Source: Streptococcus viridans (GTDB lineage: Bacteria > Bacillota > Bacilli > Lactobacillales > Streptococcaceae). From it: DNA of 64,000 nucleotides. This document shows positions 37,425 to 45,913 of the stretch, in pieces. The notes under the pieces were generated by a model, which saw only the letters and a list, made by a program, of their open reading frames with translations, was not told the DNA's origin and ran no database searches. The stretch is from positions 1,067,501-1,131,500 of the forward strand of contig NZ_LR134266.1 of assembly GCF_900636365.1 (NCBI RefSeq). Direction: 5' to 3'. Each line of letters opens with the position of its first letter. Positions within the stretch are counted from its first letter, which is position 1. A program made the translations under genes and the position numbers.

Positions 37425-38768
37425 TTATGGTTTGATACGGTGCAACATACGTGGGAATGGAATGGCTTCACGGATGTGTTTTGTACCAGCTGCGAAAGTT
37501 ACCATACGCTCGATACCGATACCAAATCCACCGTGTGGTACTGTACCATATTTACGAAGGTCAAGGTAGAATTCGTATTCTGTACGATCCATACCGAGTG
37601 ATTCCATCTTAGCGACAAGGGCATCGTAGTCTTCCTCACGCATTGAACCACCGATGATTTCTCCGTAACCTTCTGGTGCGAGCAAGTCCGCACAAAGTAC
37701 GCGGTCTGGATTACCAGGAACTGGTTTCATGTAGAAAGCTTTGATGTCTGATGGGTAGTTGATCACGAAGGTTGGTACACCAAAGTGGTTTGAAATCCAT
37801 GTTTCGTGTGGTGAACCGAAGTCATCTCCATGTTCAAGATGTTCGTAATCCGCATCTTCATCGTTTTCATGCTCTTGCAAGAGATCAATCGCTTCATCGT
37901 AAGTGATGCGTTTGAATGGCTCTGCAATGTAGCGTTTTAAGAGCTCAGTATCACGCTCTAATGTTTCTAAGGCTTGAGGAGCACGGTCCAACACACCTTG
38001 AAGAAGGGCTTTGACATAAGCTTCTTGTAAGTCAAGTGATTCATCGTGTGTCAAGTAAGAGTACTCAGCGTCCATCATCCAGAACTCAGTCAAGTGACGA
38101 CGAGTCTTAGATTTCTCAGCACGGAATACTGGACCAAAGTCAAAGACGCGACCAAGGGCCATAGCACCCGCTTCAAGATAAAGCTGACCTGATTGGCTCA
38201 AGTAAGCTGGAGTACCAAAGTAGTCTGTTTCAAAAAGTTCAGTCGAATCTTCTGCAGCATTTCCTGAAAGAATTGGGCTATCAAATTTCATGAAACCATT
38301 CTTATCAAAGAACTCATAAGTTGCATAGATGATAGCGTTACGGATTTGCATGACTGCGACTTGCTTACGAGAACGCAACCACAAGTGGCGGTTGTCCATC
38401 AAGAAGTCTGTTCCGTGTTCTTTTGGAGTGATTGGGTAATCTTGAGATTCACCGATCACTTCGATGTCTGTAATATCGAGCTCATAACCAAATTTAGAAC
38501 GCTCGTCTTCTTTGACAACACCCGTTACAAAGACAGATGTTTCTTGGCTCAAGCGTTTGATAGTGTCAAATTTTTCAAGACCTACTTCTTCGCCGAATTT
38601 TTCGATAAAGTTTGGTTTGAAAGCAACACCTTGGAAGAAGGCCGTTCCGTCACGCAATTGCAAGAAAGCGATCTTCCCTTTTCCTGATTTATTCGCAACC
38701 CAAGCACCGATGGTCACTTCTTGACCGACATAGTCTTTTACTTCGATGATGGTAATCCGTTTTGTCAT
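37425..38768 (-). CDS. asnS: asparaginyl-tRNA synthetase
   Basis: 447 residues from ATG at 38768, with AAAGGAAG upstream, the normal length. The N-terminal OB fold ([23 protein letters not shown]) binds the anticodon. Class II motifs are seen as motif 2 [19 protein letters not shown] near 215 and motif 3 [12 protein letters not shown] near 420. It charges tRNA-Asn directly. I saw no T-box in the 296-bp gap upstream, which is AT-rich with two small hairpins and divergent promoters. Confidence 0.98.
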   Translation of the reverse strand: MTKRITIIEVKDYVGQEVTIGAWVANKSGKGKIAFLQLRDGTAFFQGVAFKPNFIEKFGEEVGLEKFDTIKRLSQETSVFVTGVVKEDERSKFGYELDITDIEVIGESQDYPITPKEHGTDFLMDNRHLWLRSRKQVAVMQIRNAIIYATYEFFDKNGFMKFDSPILSGNAAEDSTELFETDYFGTPAYLSQSGQLYLEAGAMALGRVFDFGPVFRAEKSKTRRHLTEFWMMDAEYSYLTHDESLDLQEAYVKALLQGVLDRAPQALETLERDTELLKRYIAEPFKRITYDEAIDLLQEHENDEDADYEHLEHGDDFGSPHETWISNHFGVPTFVINYPSDIKAFYMKPVPGNPDRVLCADLLAPEGYGEIIGGSMREEDYDALVAKMESLGMDRTEYEFYLDLRKYGTVPHGGFGIGIERMVTFAAGTKHIREAIPFPRMLHRIKP

Positions 38769-39010
38769 AATAGATCTTCCTTTTCTCATTGTACTTGTCC
38801 GAAGACATGATCACCTTTCATTTTACCACAAATAATAGCCGATAGCTATCTCTCACAATCTAAAAATCCGTCTTTTTTAGCGAAAACTGACTTTTTTAAA
38901 GAAAAGTCAATCAACTTTTTCAAATTCTTGAACCTATTAAAATATTTTATCCTATAATTTGATTTTTCAAAGGAAAATCCTGTCATTTTAAGCCTTTCTA
39001 GCAACCATTT

Positions 39011-39040
39011 TTGACAAGTCAAAAGCTTACAAGTTATACT
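39011..39040 (+). promoter_or_regulatory. promoter of the secreted repeat-protein gene
   Basis: TTGACA (39011-39016), an 18-nt spacer and TATACT (39035-39040), about 25 nt before the ATG. Confidence 0.75.
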
Positions 39041-39064
39041 AACAGTATGTATAAGGAGGAAAAT

Positions 39065-40117
39065 ATGAAAAAGAAAATTCAACTCACTACGGGATTGTGT
39101 GCAGCTGTTTTAGCCCTCAGTCTCGCAACAACCACATTTGCGGATGAGCAGACAACACCTGTCACTGCTCCTATCACTGAACGACAAGATGGGCTTGCTC
39201 CTGTTTCAGCGACTTCAGATAGTTCAGTTGCTACAGTTACAAACGAAGCAACAGCTCCACTTCCTAGCGAAGAAACTGCTATCCCAACAGTTGAGGAATC
39301 AACCCCAGCTCCCGCTGAAACACCAGTAGATCCACGAATCTCCGAAATTCGTGTCATCCATCGTCGTCGCACTCTGAAACCAGACTTTTCTCCAATTGCA
39401 TCTTCAACAGATGTCGTTTACAAAACAGTTGAAGCCCATGCTTTTACCGAATATGACGTTTCTGGAAATGGGCCTGCAACCGTTACAGACGAAAATGGAA
39501 AAACATGGTATCGAGTGAGATATTCTGAACTTGATATTAAAGATGGCTTCCACTACAAGAGCGCTCCTGAAAAAGGGACTGCCACCGCACCCGTCATTGA
39601 AGTCATTCATCTCTATGACGATATCGATTTGAATCCAGACGTTATTAAACGAGCTCGTTATGTGGATGAAAATGGACAAGAAATCGCGCCTTCCCAAGAA
39701 AACAGCGTCGAGCGGAGCCTTGATTTGGCTTATGAAGCTGGTCTCCCAACAGCACCCGCTCAGATCCAAGCCAATGGAAAAACTTATACCTTCCAATCAG
39801 CTGACAAAGGAGAATTGACCTCTCATAAACTCCAGGTTTCTAACCTGGTTACAGTAACCTATTTCTATAAAGAAGTGACAAGCCCAGTTGTTGAGAAACC
39901 GGTGACTCCTTCTACTCCAGAAAAACCTGTTCAGAAACTTCGTCTTCCAAAAGGAAATAATGGAGCCAAAACACGCGTACCTGTTAGCAAGAAGACTCAA
40001 GCAAAACCATCTAGTCCAGAAGTGAAAAAATTCCGCCTTCCAAAAGGAAACAATGGGGCTAAGACCCGAGTACCTGTAAAAAAGGCGAATACTATTCTTT
40101 CTGTCGATTACTTATAA
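39065..40117 (+). CDS. secreted protein with two C-terminal RLPKGNNGAKTRVPV repeats
   Basis: 350 residues from ATG at 39065, with AAGGAGG upstream. A signal peptide is cut near residue 27 (TTFADE). A Thr/Pro/Ala/Glu-rich linker to about residue 95 follows, then two domains. The second (about 180-285, RYVDENGQEIAPSQEN ... VTVTYFYKEV) resembles MucBP-like modules. The tail carries two copies of RLPKGNNGAKTRVPV about 30 residues apart. There is no LPXTG or membrane anchor. Probable role is surface binding or adhesion, which is inference. Repeat copy C separates it from the convergent aminotransferase gene. Confidence 0.8.
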   Translation: MKKKIQLTTGLCAAVLALSLATTTFADEQTTPVTAPITERQDGLAPVSATSDSSVATVTNEATAPLPSEETAIPTVEESTPAPAETPVDPRISEIRVIHRRRTLKPDFSPIASSTDVVYKTVEAHAFTEYDVSGNGPATVTDENGKTWYRVRYSELDIKDGFHYKSAPEKGTATAPVIEVIHLYDDIDLNPDVIKRARYVDENGQEIAPSQENSVERSLDLAYEAGLPTAPAQIQANGKTYTFQSADKGELTSHKLQVSNLVTVTYFYKEVTSPVVEKPVTPSTPEKPVQKLRLPKGNNGAKTRVPVSKKTQAKPSSPEVKKFRLPKGNNGAKTRVPVKKANTILSVDYL

Positions 40118-40129
40118 TGCCATAGAAAA

Positions 40130-40305
40130 GAGAGTGGGACAGAAATCGGTAATTCGTTAGAATTCGATTTCGTCGTCCCACCTCCGCACAGTTGAGTAGG
40201 GCTGTAAAAGCTGATGAAATCAGCGTAGTAGAGCCCACTCAACCACTGCGTCTTGCTCAACAATCCAAAAATAATTGAGAGCCTAGGACTTTTGTCCCAG
40301 CCTCT
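40130..40305 (-). repeat. three-hairpin intergenic repeat, copy C (inverted)
   Basis: Inverted copy between two convergent genes, 12 nt past the plus-strand stop and 4 nt from the minus-strand stop. T-runs follow the end hairpins on both strands, so it can terminate both genes. Confidence 0.9.
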
Positions 40306-40309
40306 TATT

Positions 40310-41488
40310 TTAATTTTCCATAAATTGATGCAAGCGGCGAACAGCTTCCTTCAACGTTTCCAGGTCAGTTGCATAGCTAAGACGGACATTTTCTGGTGCT
40401 CCAAATCCAGCTCCTGTAATAAGGGCAACACCCACTTCTTCCAGGATGGCAGTTGCAAACTCTGTCACATCCGTATAACCTTTCATCTCCATGGCTTTTT
40501 TTACATTTGGGAAGAGATAGAAAGCTCCCTGTGGCTTGATGACATCAAAACCTGGAACTTCGCACAAAAGAGGATAGATGGTGTTCAAACGTTCCTCAAA
40601 AGCTTGACGCATCACTTCTACCGAGTCTTGTGGACCAGTGAGCGCTTCAATCGTAGCATACTGCGATACGGCCGTCAGGTTGGAAGTTGTTTGACCAGTC
40701 AGTTTACTCATAGCTGCAATGATTTCTGGATCACCAACCGCATAACCAACCCGCCAACCTGTCATGGCGTAGGCTTTTGAAACCCCGTTAATGACAACCG
40801 TTTGTTTGCGGATGGCTTCAGATAAGCTTGAAATCGGAACAAACTCATTGCCGTTATAGACTAGACGACCATAGATATCATCCGCTAGGATAATAATGTC
40901 ATGTTCGACAGCCCAATTACCAATGGCTAAGAGTTCTTCCTTGCTATAAATCATACCCGTCGGGTTAGATGGAGAATTCAAGACCAAGACCTTCGTCTTT
41001 TCCGACCGAGCTTCTTCCAATTGTTCAACGGAAACTTTAAAATCATTGACTTGGTGCCCCTTGACATAGACAGGAACCCCTTCCGCCATTAGGACCTGGT
41101 CCCCATAGCTGACCCAGTATGGTGTTGGGATAATGACCTCATCACCTGGATTGAGCACAGCCATAAAGAAGGTATAGAGCGAGAACTTCGCTCCAGTCGC
41201 AAAAGTGACTTGGTTTGGTGATACTGAATATCCATAATATCGTTCGAAATAGGTATTGACGGCAGCCTTTAATGCTGGCAGGCCAGAAGCAACCGTATAA
41301 AAGGAAGCCCGCCCATCCCGAATGGCTTCTACTGCAGCATCTTGAATATTCTCAGGAGTGTGAAAATCAGGCTGGCCCAAGGTTAGAAAGAGAATATCTT
41401 TTCCTTCTTCCTTTAATTTTTTCGCTTTGGCGTCACTTGCCAGGGTGACACTTTCTTCCATCTTTAATACACGATCAGAAATTTTCAT
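40310..41488 (-). CDS. aspC: PLP-dependent class I aminotransferase (aspartate/aromatic type)
   Basis: 392 residues. It starts MKISDRVLKMEESVT, with LTLGQPDFHTPENI near residue 35. YTVASGLPALK, NSPSNPTGMIYS near 170, ADDIYGRLVYNG near 200 and the Schiff-base Lys in GVSKAYAMTGWRVGYA near 235 are all present. The C-terminal Arg of VRLSYAT should bind the substrate carboxylate. It probably interconverts aspartate and oxaloacetate, and its linkage to asnS in related streptococci fits this. An aromatic substrate preference is possible. Confidence 0.88.
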   Translation of the reverse strand: MKISDRVLKMEESVTLASDAKAKKLKEEGKDILFLTLGQPDFHTPENIQDAAVEAIRDGRASFYTVASGLPALKAAVNTYFERYYGYSVSPNQVTFATGAKFSLYTFFMAVLNPGDEVIIPTPYWVSYGDQVLMAEGVPVYVKGHQVNDFKVSVEQLEEARSEKTKVLVLNSPSNPTGMIYSKEELLAIGNWAVEHDIIILADDIYGRLVYNGNEFVPISSLSEAIRKQTVVINGVSKAYAMTGWRVGYAVGDPEIIAAMSKLTGQTTSNLTAVSQYATIEALTGPQDSVEVMRQAFEERLNTIYPLLCEVPGFDVIKPQGAFYLFPNVKKAMEMKGYTDVTEFATAILEEVGVALITGAGFGAPENVRLSYATDLETLKEAVRRLHQFMEN

Positions 41489-41761
41489 ACCTTACCTACT
41501 TTCTATCTGGGACCAGTAACAGACGAACCAATTTAGACTTAGATTCTACCAGAAACTGGCTACAATACCTATATTATACACCATAGATTAGACTTGGAGC
41601 AAGATTTTACTAAGGATTGCAAAGAAACTTTACTCCTTCTTACTATTCGACAAAAAAATAATTTGACACTAAAGTTAACAGTCATTTTTTCTTCTGTTGA
41701 TAATTCCATTATCTTGTCACCCGCCTGTAATCTATTTGATATTAAGGCTTAATAGCGTCTA

Positions 41762-41789
41762 ATACTATTTATTGCTAAAATGATAGTAT
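41762..41789 (+). promoter_or_regulatory. palindromic operator overlapping the start of the marR gene
   Basis: Arms ATACTAT (41762-41768) and ATAGTAT (41783-41789) flank 14 nt, with the second arm running into the ATG. A TGC-TAAAAT extended -10 (41776-41781) lies between them. A second possible promoter is TTGATA-18-TAATAC (41736-41765). The position suggests autorepression. Upstream, 41489-41760 is AT-rich with no other feature recognised. Confidence 0.55.
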
Positions 41790-42234
41790 GAAGAATTTAG
41801 AAAAACTATTTGAAGAAGCCCAAACAGAATTAAAAACTATGATTGTCTTTCACAAAGCGGAACGGACTTTTCGTGCAGCAGAGTCTCATGTCTTTAAGGA
41901 TCATCAGTTGACCCCTACTCAGTTTTCCGTTTTGGAAACCTTGTACAGTAAGGGGGATCTCCGTATCCAGAACCTGATTGACAGTATTTTAGCGACCTCT
42001 GGAAATATGACCGTCGTGATTCGAAATATGGTGCGTGATGGATGGATCAAACGCGAAACGGATCCAGACGACCGTCGTGCCTGCATTGTTTCTTTGACAG
42101 AAAAGGGCCGTAAAAAAATTATCGAAGTTCTTCCTGATCATATACGAAATATTCAAAAAGTCATGAGTGTCTTTAGCGAAGAAGAGCAAAAACAACTCCA
42201 AACTCTTCTGAAAAAATTAAAGGGCTCCCACTAA
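41788..42234 (+). CDS. MarR-family transcriptional regulator
   Basis: 148 residues. The winged helix is QLTPTQFSVLETLYSKGDLRIQNLIDSI, then SGNMTVVIRNMVRDGWIKRETDPDDRRACIVSLTEKG, with the D-x-R-x wing motif typical of MarR. Flanking helices should form the dimer. The ligand is unknown. There is no ribosome-binding site before the ATG, and a -10 box ends 6 nt upstream, so the mRNA may be leaderless. No adjacent co-directional target exists: the next gene, yaaA, is convergent across repeat copy D. Confidence 0.9.
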   Translation: MKNLEKLFEEAQTELKTMIVFHKAERTFRAAESHVFKDHQLTPTQFSVLETLYSKGDLRIQNLIDSILATSGNMTVVIRNMVRDGWIKRETDPDDRRACIVSLTEKGRKKIIEVLPDHIRNIQKVMSVFSEEEQKQLQTLLKKLKGSH

Positions 42235-42316
42235 ATTCTAACCATTCAATCAGTCGTGTTCATGGCCAACTAACTACAGTTGCTAGCTATGAACACGTTT
42301 TTTGATTCTCAAAAAC

Positions 42317-42493
42317 AAAAGAGGCTGGGACAAAAGTCCTAGCCTCTCAATTGTATTTGGATTGTCGAGCAAGACGCAGTGGTTGAGTGAGCTCTACTAC
42401 GCTGTTTTCATCAGCTTTTACAGCCCTACTCAACTGTGAGGTGGTGGGACAGAAATCGAATTCTAACGAATTACCGATTTCTGTCCCACTCTC
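42317..42493 (+). repeat. three-hairpin intergenic repeat, copy D
   Basis: Copy between convergent marR and yaaA genes, 6 nt from the yaaA stop. The right-hand hairpin differs slightly from copy A (GTGGTGGGACAGAAATCG instead of GGTGGGACGACGAAATCG), keeping the pairing potential. Confidence 0.9.
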
Positions 42494-42499
42494 TTTCAT

Positions 42500-43228
42500 T
42501 TACTCATATTTCACAAAGACTAATTGTTTATCAGTTGATAACTCAGACTGGTATGCAAAGCCACTAAAGGTTAGCTGCTTCATCTCTTCGACCTTTGTAA
42601 TCTGCTTCTCTAATAAAGCTGTCACAAAAGCCCCACGCGCTTTCTTTGAAATGGTTGAGTGAACCTTCAACAGCCCATTCTTCTCTTCAAGGAATTTAAA
42701 AGTCACCATCCGATTTTGAATCTCCTTAGAAAAGACTGTTTCAAACTCACTGGAAAGTAAAGAAATAACGAGGTCTTCATCTTGAAGGGCTTGATCATAG
42801 CTAGCCTTCCAAAAAGTCTTTAAGGATTTCCCCTGGACCTTGAGCTTCATGAGAAAGTCCAAACGATGAGGAGCAATCGGAGTAAGGGCTGGAATCACCC
42901 CATAAAGAGCTGAGGTAATCAAGAGATGGTCTTGTACATAAGCAGCTTCTGCTTCTGTCCAGTCCGTACGGCGGATATTCCGATACATGAGGCCGTCGAA
43001 GAGATTCAAAGCTGGATAGGTCTTAGCTGTACCCGACTTGAGCGCTTGGATCCGTTGCTCTTCTTCACTTGCTCGATCTTCAGAAATCTTATAAAGTGAG
43101 GCTAACTCTTCTAGAGATAATGAAGCTAAGGCATCGATGACCGCTTGTGTCTCATTTGATACAGGATGATCCGTTTTTTCTGGGGTATCCAGATTCATTT
43201 CTTTTGCAGTTGGAATTAATAGTTTCAT
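42500..43228 (-). CDS. yaaA: peroxide-stress protein YaaA
   Basis: 242 residues from ATG at 43228. The longer frame to 43264 lies in the divergent promoter region. It starts MKLLIPTAKEMN, with LFDGLMYRNI near residue 75, ITSALYGVIPALTPIAPHRLDF near 110 and the C-terminal KARGAFVTALL. In E. coli YaaA lowers intracellular iron during H2O2 stress and binds DNA, which is relevant for peroxide-producing streptococci. There is no ribosome-binding site, and TGG-TACAAT (-10, 43235-43240) ends 6 nt before the ATG, suggesting a leaderless mRNA. Confidence 0.92.
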   Translation of the reverse strand: MKLLIPTAKEMNLDTPEKTDHPVSNETQAVIDALASLSLEELASLYKISEDRASEEEQRIQALKSGTAKTYPALNLFDGLMYRNIRRTDWTEAEAAYVQDHLLITSALYGVIPALTPIAPHRLDFLMKLKVQGKSLKTFWKASYDQALQDEDLVISLLSSEFETVFSKEIQNRMVTFKFLEEKNGLLKVHSTISKKARGAFVTALLEKQITKVEEMKQLTFSGFAYQSELSTDKQLVFVKYE

Positions 43229-43257
43229 AGAATAATTGTACCATATTTCATTTTCGC

Positions 43258-43305
43258 TTGACATAAAATTACCATCATGTTATCATCTAGTTATTAAAAC
43301 TAGAT
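43258..43305 (+). promoter_or_regulatory. promoter and palindromic operator of the DUF1836/hemolysin III unit
   Basis: TTGACA (43258-43263), a 17-nt spacer and TATCAT (43281-43286). A perfect 8-bp inverted repeat, ATCTAGTT-ATTAA-AACTAGAT (43285-43305), begins within the -10 and covers the start point. The yaaA promoter diverges from the same region. Confidence 0.7.
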
Positions 43306-43314
43306 AACAAAGAG

Positions 43315-43767
43315 GTGAGAACTATTTTATTCAACTACACTTATCCCAAGTGGGAAGAAATTCCTGATATTGACCTTTATTTGGACCAAGTCCTCCTCTA
43401 TGTCAATAAGGTGTGTGCGCCTTTTATCTCAGAAACAGACAAGGGCTTGACAGCCTCCATGGTCAATAATTACGTTAAACATGGCTACCTGCCAAAACCA
43501 GATAAAAAGAAATACAAGCGACAGCAGGTTGCCCGTCTCATTGCTATTACGACCTTAAAGACGGTTTTTTCGATACAAGAGATCGCGGCTACCTTGAACC
43601 TCTTGCAGAGTCAAGCCAATTCCGCAGACCTCTACAATAGTTTTGTGGACTTTCTTCATGAAGAGAAAGAACCTTTAGCACCTATTATCGAATCTGCCTG
43701 TCGTACCGTGCTACTCTACCAAGAAACCCTATCCTATATCCATGTTCATTCTGAGGAGGAAAAATAA
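43315..43767 (+). CDS. DUF1836-family protein (HTH-like)
   Basis: At most 150 residues, read from GTG at 43315. That GTG is part of the AGAGGTGA ribosome-binding site, and the best-spaced codon after it is ATT at 43324, so initiation may be non-canonical. The next ATG is 48 codons in. YPKWEEIPDIDLYLDQVLLYVNK and MVNNYVKHGYLPKPDKKKYKRQQVARLIAI match DUF1836, whose fold resembles MerR-type winged helices. It ends 2 nt before the hemolysin III gene, so they are one operon, and it may regulate that operon via the operator upstream. Confidence 0.8.
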   Translation: MRTILFNYTYPKWEEIPDIDLYLDQVLLYVNKVCAPFISETDKGLTASMVNNYVKHGYLPKPDKKKYKRQQVARLIAITTLKTVFSIQEIAATLNLLQSQANSADLYNSFVDFLHEEKEPLAPIIESACRTVLLYQETLSYIHVHSEEEK

Positions 43768-43769
43768 AA

Positions 43770-44417
43770 GTGAATTATGCTAGTAAATTAAGTAAACGAT
43801 TATCCTTTGGAGAAGAAATCGCAAATAGTGTCACCCATGCCGTCGGGGCTGTTTTGATGCTCTTTCTATTACCAACTTCTGCTATCTATAGTTATGAAAC
43901 ACATGGCACTTTAGCAGCTGTAGGGACTTCGATTTTTGTCATCAGTCTCTTTCTCATGTTTCTCTCATCGACTATCTACCATGCCATGGCCTATGACTCA
44001 CCTCAGAAGTATGTCCTTCGGATCATTGATCACTCCATGATTTATATTGCCATTGCAGGTAGCTACACACCCGTCGTTCTTTCTCTCATGAACAACTGGT
44101 TCGGCTATGCCATTATCCTGATTCAATGGGGGACGACCATCTTCGGAATTCTTTATAAGATTTTTGCTAAGAAGGTAAATGAAAAATTCAGCTTGGCCCT
44201 CTATTTGATTATGGGATGGTTGGTGATTTTCATTATCCCTCAGATCATCAGCCAGACAAGTCCAACCTTCTGGGGCTTGATGCTGATGGGTGGCCTATGT
44301 TACACAGTTGGAGCTGGATTTTACGCCAAAAAGAAACCTTATTTCCACATGATTTGGCACCTCTTCATCCTCGCTGCTTCAGCTCTCCAATATATCGCGA
44401 TTGTGTATGTCATGTAA
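43770..44417 (+). CDS. hemolysin III family membrane protein (TrhA/YqfA)
   Basis: 215 residues from GTG at 43770, with GAGGAGG about 10 nt upstream. It has seven helices. Family metal-site landmarks are SFGEEIANSVTHAVGA near residue 10, STIYHAMAYDSPQK near 71, RIIDHSMIYIAIAGSYTPV near 85 and FHMIWHLFILAAS near 190. Members belong to the PAQR-like superfamily. The E. coli homologue influences membrane-energy homeostasis, and haemolysis is not generally proven. It is second in a unit with the DUF1836 gene. Confidence 0.92.
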   Translation: MNYASKLSKRLSFGEEIANSVTHAVGAVLMLFLLPTSAIYSYETHGTLAAVGTSIFVISLFLMFLSSTIYHAMAYDSPQKYVLRIIDHSMIYIAIAGSYTPVVLSLMNNWFGYAIILIQWGTTIFGILYKIFAKKVNEKFSLALYLIMGWLVIFIIPQIISQTSPTFWGLMLMGGLCYTVGAGFYAKKKPYFHMIWHLFILAASALQYIAIVYVM

Positions 44418-44420
44418 GAC

Positions 44421-44445
44421 AGTGACTCTCTTATAGGGAGTCACT
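44421..44445 (+). terminator. terminator after the hemolysin III gene
   Basis: AGTGACTC and GAGTCACT arms, then TTTTTA. Confidence 0.85.
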
Positions 44446-44451
44446 TTTTAG

Positions 44452-44480
44452 TTGCTTTTTTACACCATATTGACTACAAT
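44452..44480 (+). promoter_or_regulatory. promoter of the MocR-like gene
   Basis: TTGCTT (44452-44457), a 17-nt spacer and TACAAT (44475-44480). Confidence 0.6.
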
Positions 44481-44505
44481 AAAGAAAAATTGTACGGGGA
44501 CAGTT

Positions 44506-45774
44506 ATGACAACCAAATACCAAAAGATTTTTACAACATTGAAAAACCAGATTGACCAGGGGATCCTAAAAACTGGAGACCGCCTGCCTTCTGTTCGCCA
44601 ACTAGCCAGTCAGTATGCCTGCAGCAAGGACACCGTCCAACGAGCCCTGCTCGAGCTCAGCTACAAGAACTATATCTATGCCAAGCCCCAAAGTGGCTAT
44701 TATGTCCTGGAGGAAGAGACTGGAAAGCACACCGACCTGCCTCTTCGCCTCAAGGAAGATCGCTTCCAAGCCTTTGAAGACTTTCGGACTTGTATCAACG
44801 AAACCCTTGTCGGTCGTGATAATTACCTCTTCAACTACTATGAAAAACAGGAAGGTCTAGTCGATCTCCGTCAATCTATTGCTTCTCTCCTGCGAGAAGA
44901 TGCGATTTATACCCAGGAGCAACAAATCGTTATTACTTCAGGAACTCAGCAAGCCCTCTACCTCCTAAGCCAGGTCGCCTTTCCGAACCAAAAAGAAGAA
45001 ATCCTAGTAGAGCAACCAACCTATTACCGCATCAATAAATTAATTCAGGAGCAAGACTTGCCTTACCAAAGCATCAATCGCTTGCCCCAAGGAATTGACT
45101 TTGAGCAACTAGAAGCCATTTTCAAAAGTGGCAAGATCAAATTTTTCTATACCATTCCACGCTACCATTACCCGCTGGGACATAGTTATAGCAAACAAGA
45201 GAAGGAACAGATATTGGCCTTAGCAGACCTCTATGATGTCTATATTGTCGAGGACGATTACTTGGGAGACTATGATCCACATTTTTCTCCTAGCTTTCAT
45301 TATCTGGATGCATCTGACCGGGTTATCTACATCAAGTCCTTTTCTACCAGCCTATTTTCTGCCCTCCGCATCACTTCTATGATCCTCCCCCAAGCGCTTC
45401 TTGCCCCTGTCTTAAAACTTAAGGGAACACTCGACTACGAAAGTAACTTGGTCATGCAGAAGGCCTTAAGCCTCTATATTGATAATGGCATGTTTGCAAA
45501 AAATAAAGGGCTCCTTCACCAACAGCAAGTCATCCAAAAAGAGCAAGCTGCTTCCCTACTCCAGCAACATTCCCTGTCCGTCCCTGTATGGCCAGTCATT
45601 GGAGGAGTCTTACTAGATTTAAGACAGGTCCCTTCAGTCGCTCGACTGAAACATAGCGGTCTCCCTCTCCACTTCTTCGAATCTGCCTATATTCAAAGCT
45701 GTCCCTATGCCTTTGCCCGTATCAATCAGGATAAACTGGAAGAGGTTTTACCCCAAATTAACGCATATCTATGA
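44506..45774 (+). CDS. MocR/GabR-like regulator (GntR HTH plus aminotransferase fold) lacking the usual PLP lysine
   Basis: 422 residues from ATG at 44506, with GGGGACAG upstream. Residues 1-70 are a GntR winged helix (LKTGDRLPSVRQLASQYACSKDTVQRAL). From about 85 on it is a class I aminotransferase fold with ITSGTQQALYLLSQV near 145 and VEDDYLGDYDPH near 250. MocR proteins sense PLP or amines via a Lys in an FSK segment. Here that segment reads SFSTSLF, with Thr281 where Lys is expected, while a Lys lies four residues earlier. Targets are not evident; vitamin B6 genes are not adjacent. Confidence 0.88.
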   Translation: MTTKYQKIFTTLKNQIDQGILKTGDRLPSVRQLASQYACSKDTVQRALLELSYKNYIYAKPQSGYYVLEEETGKHTDLPLRLKEDRFQAFEDFRTCINETLVGRDNYLFNYYEKQEGLVDLRQSIASLLREDAIYTQEQQIVITSGTQQALYLLSQVAFPNQKEEILVEQPTYYRINKLIQEQDLPYQSINRLPQGIDFEQLEAIFKSGKIKFFYTIPRYHYPLGHSYSKQEKEQILALADLYDVYIVEDDYLGDYDPHFSPSFHYLDASDRVIYIKSFSTSLFSALRITSMILPQALLAPVLKLKGTLDYESNLVMQKALSLYIDNGMFAKNKGLLHQQQVIQKEQAASLLQQHSLSVPVWPVIGGVLLDLRQVPSVARLKHSGLPLHFFESAYIQSCPYAFARINQDKLEEVLPQINAYL

Positions 45775-45821
45775 TTCAATCCCATCCTTCTATTCTTGAG
45801 TTATTTTTATATATAAAACTA

Positions 45822-45884
45822 TGTTACAGAAACATTACATTTATTACAAAAATCACTTGACATCTGTAACAATAGGAGTATAAT
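45822..45884 (+). promoter_or_regulatory. promoter with flanking inverted repeat upstream of the lipoprotein gene
   Basis: TTGACA (45857-45862), a 16-nt spacer and TATAAT (45879-45884). TGTTACAG (45822-45829) and CTGTAACA (45864-45871) form 8-bp inverted arms around the -35, and TTACA also recurs between them. A regulator site is plausible but unidentified. Confidence 0.65.
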
Positions 45885-45913
45885 CTAAGTCAGAAAGATA
45901 AAGAGGTGATATT

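Noticed and set aside
38846-39082. 78-residue minus-strand ORF upstream of asnS
   Set aside because: It overlaps a good plus-strand promoter and start, has AT-rich composition and resembles no protein.
41989-42201. Minus-strand ORF opposite the marR gene
   Set aside because: It is a shadow of the MarR winged-helix coding sequence, and the plus-strand product has unmistakable family motifs.
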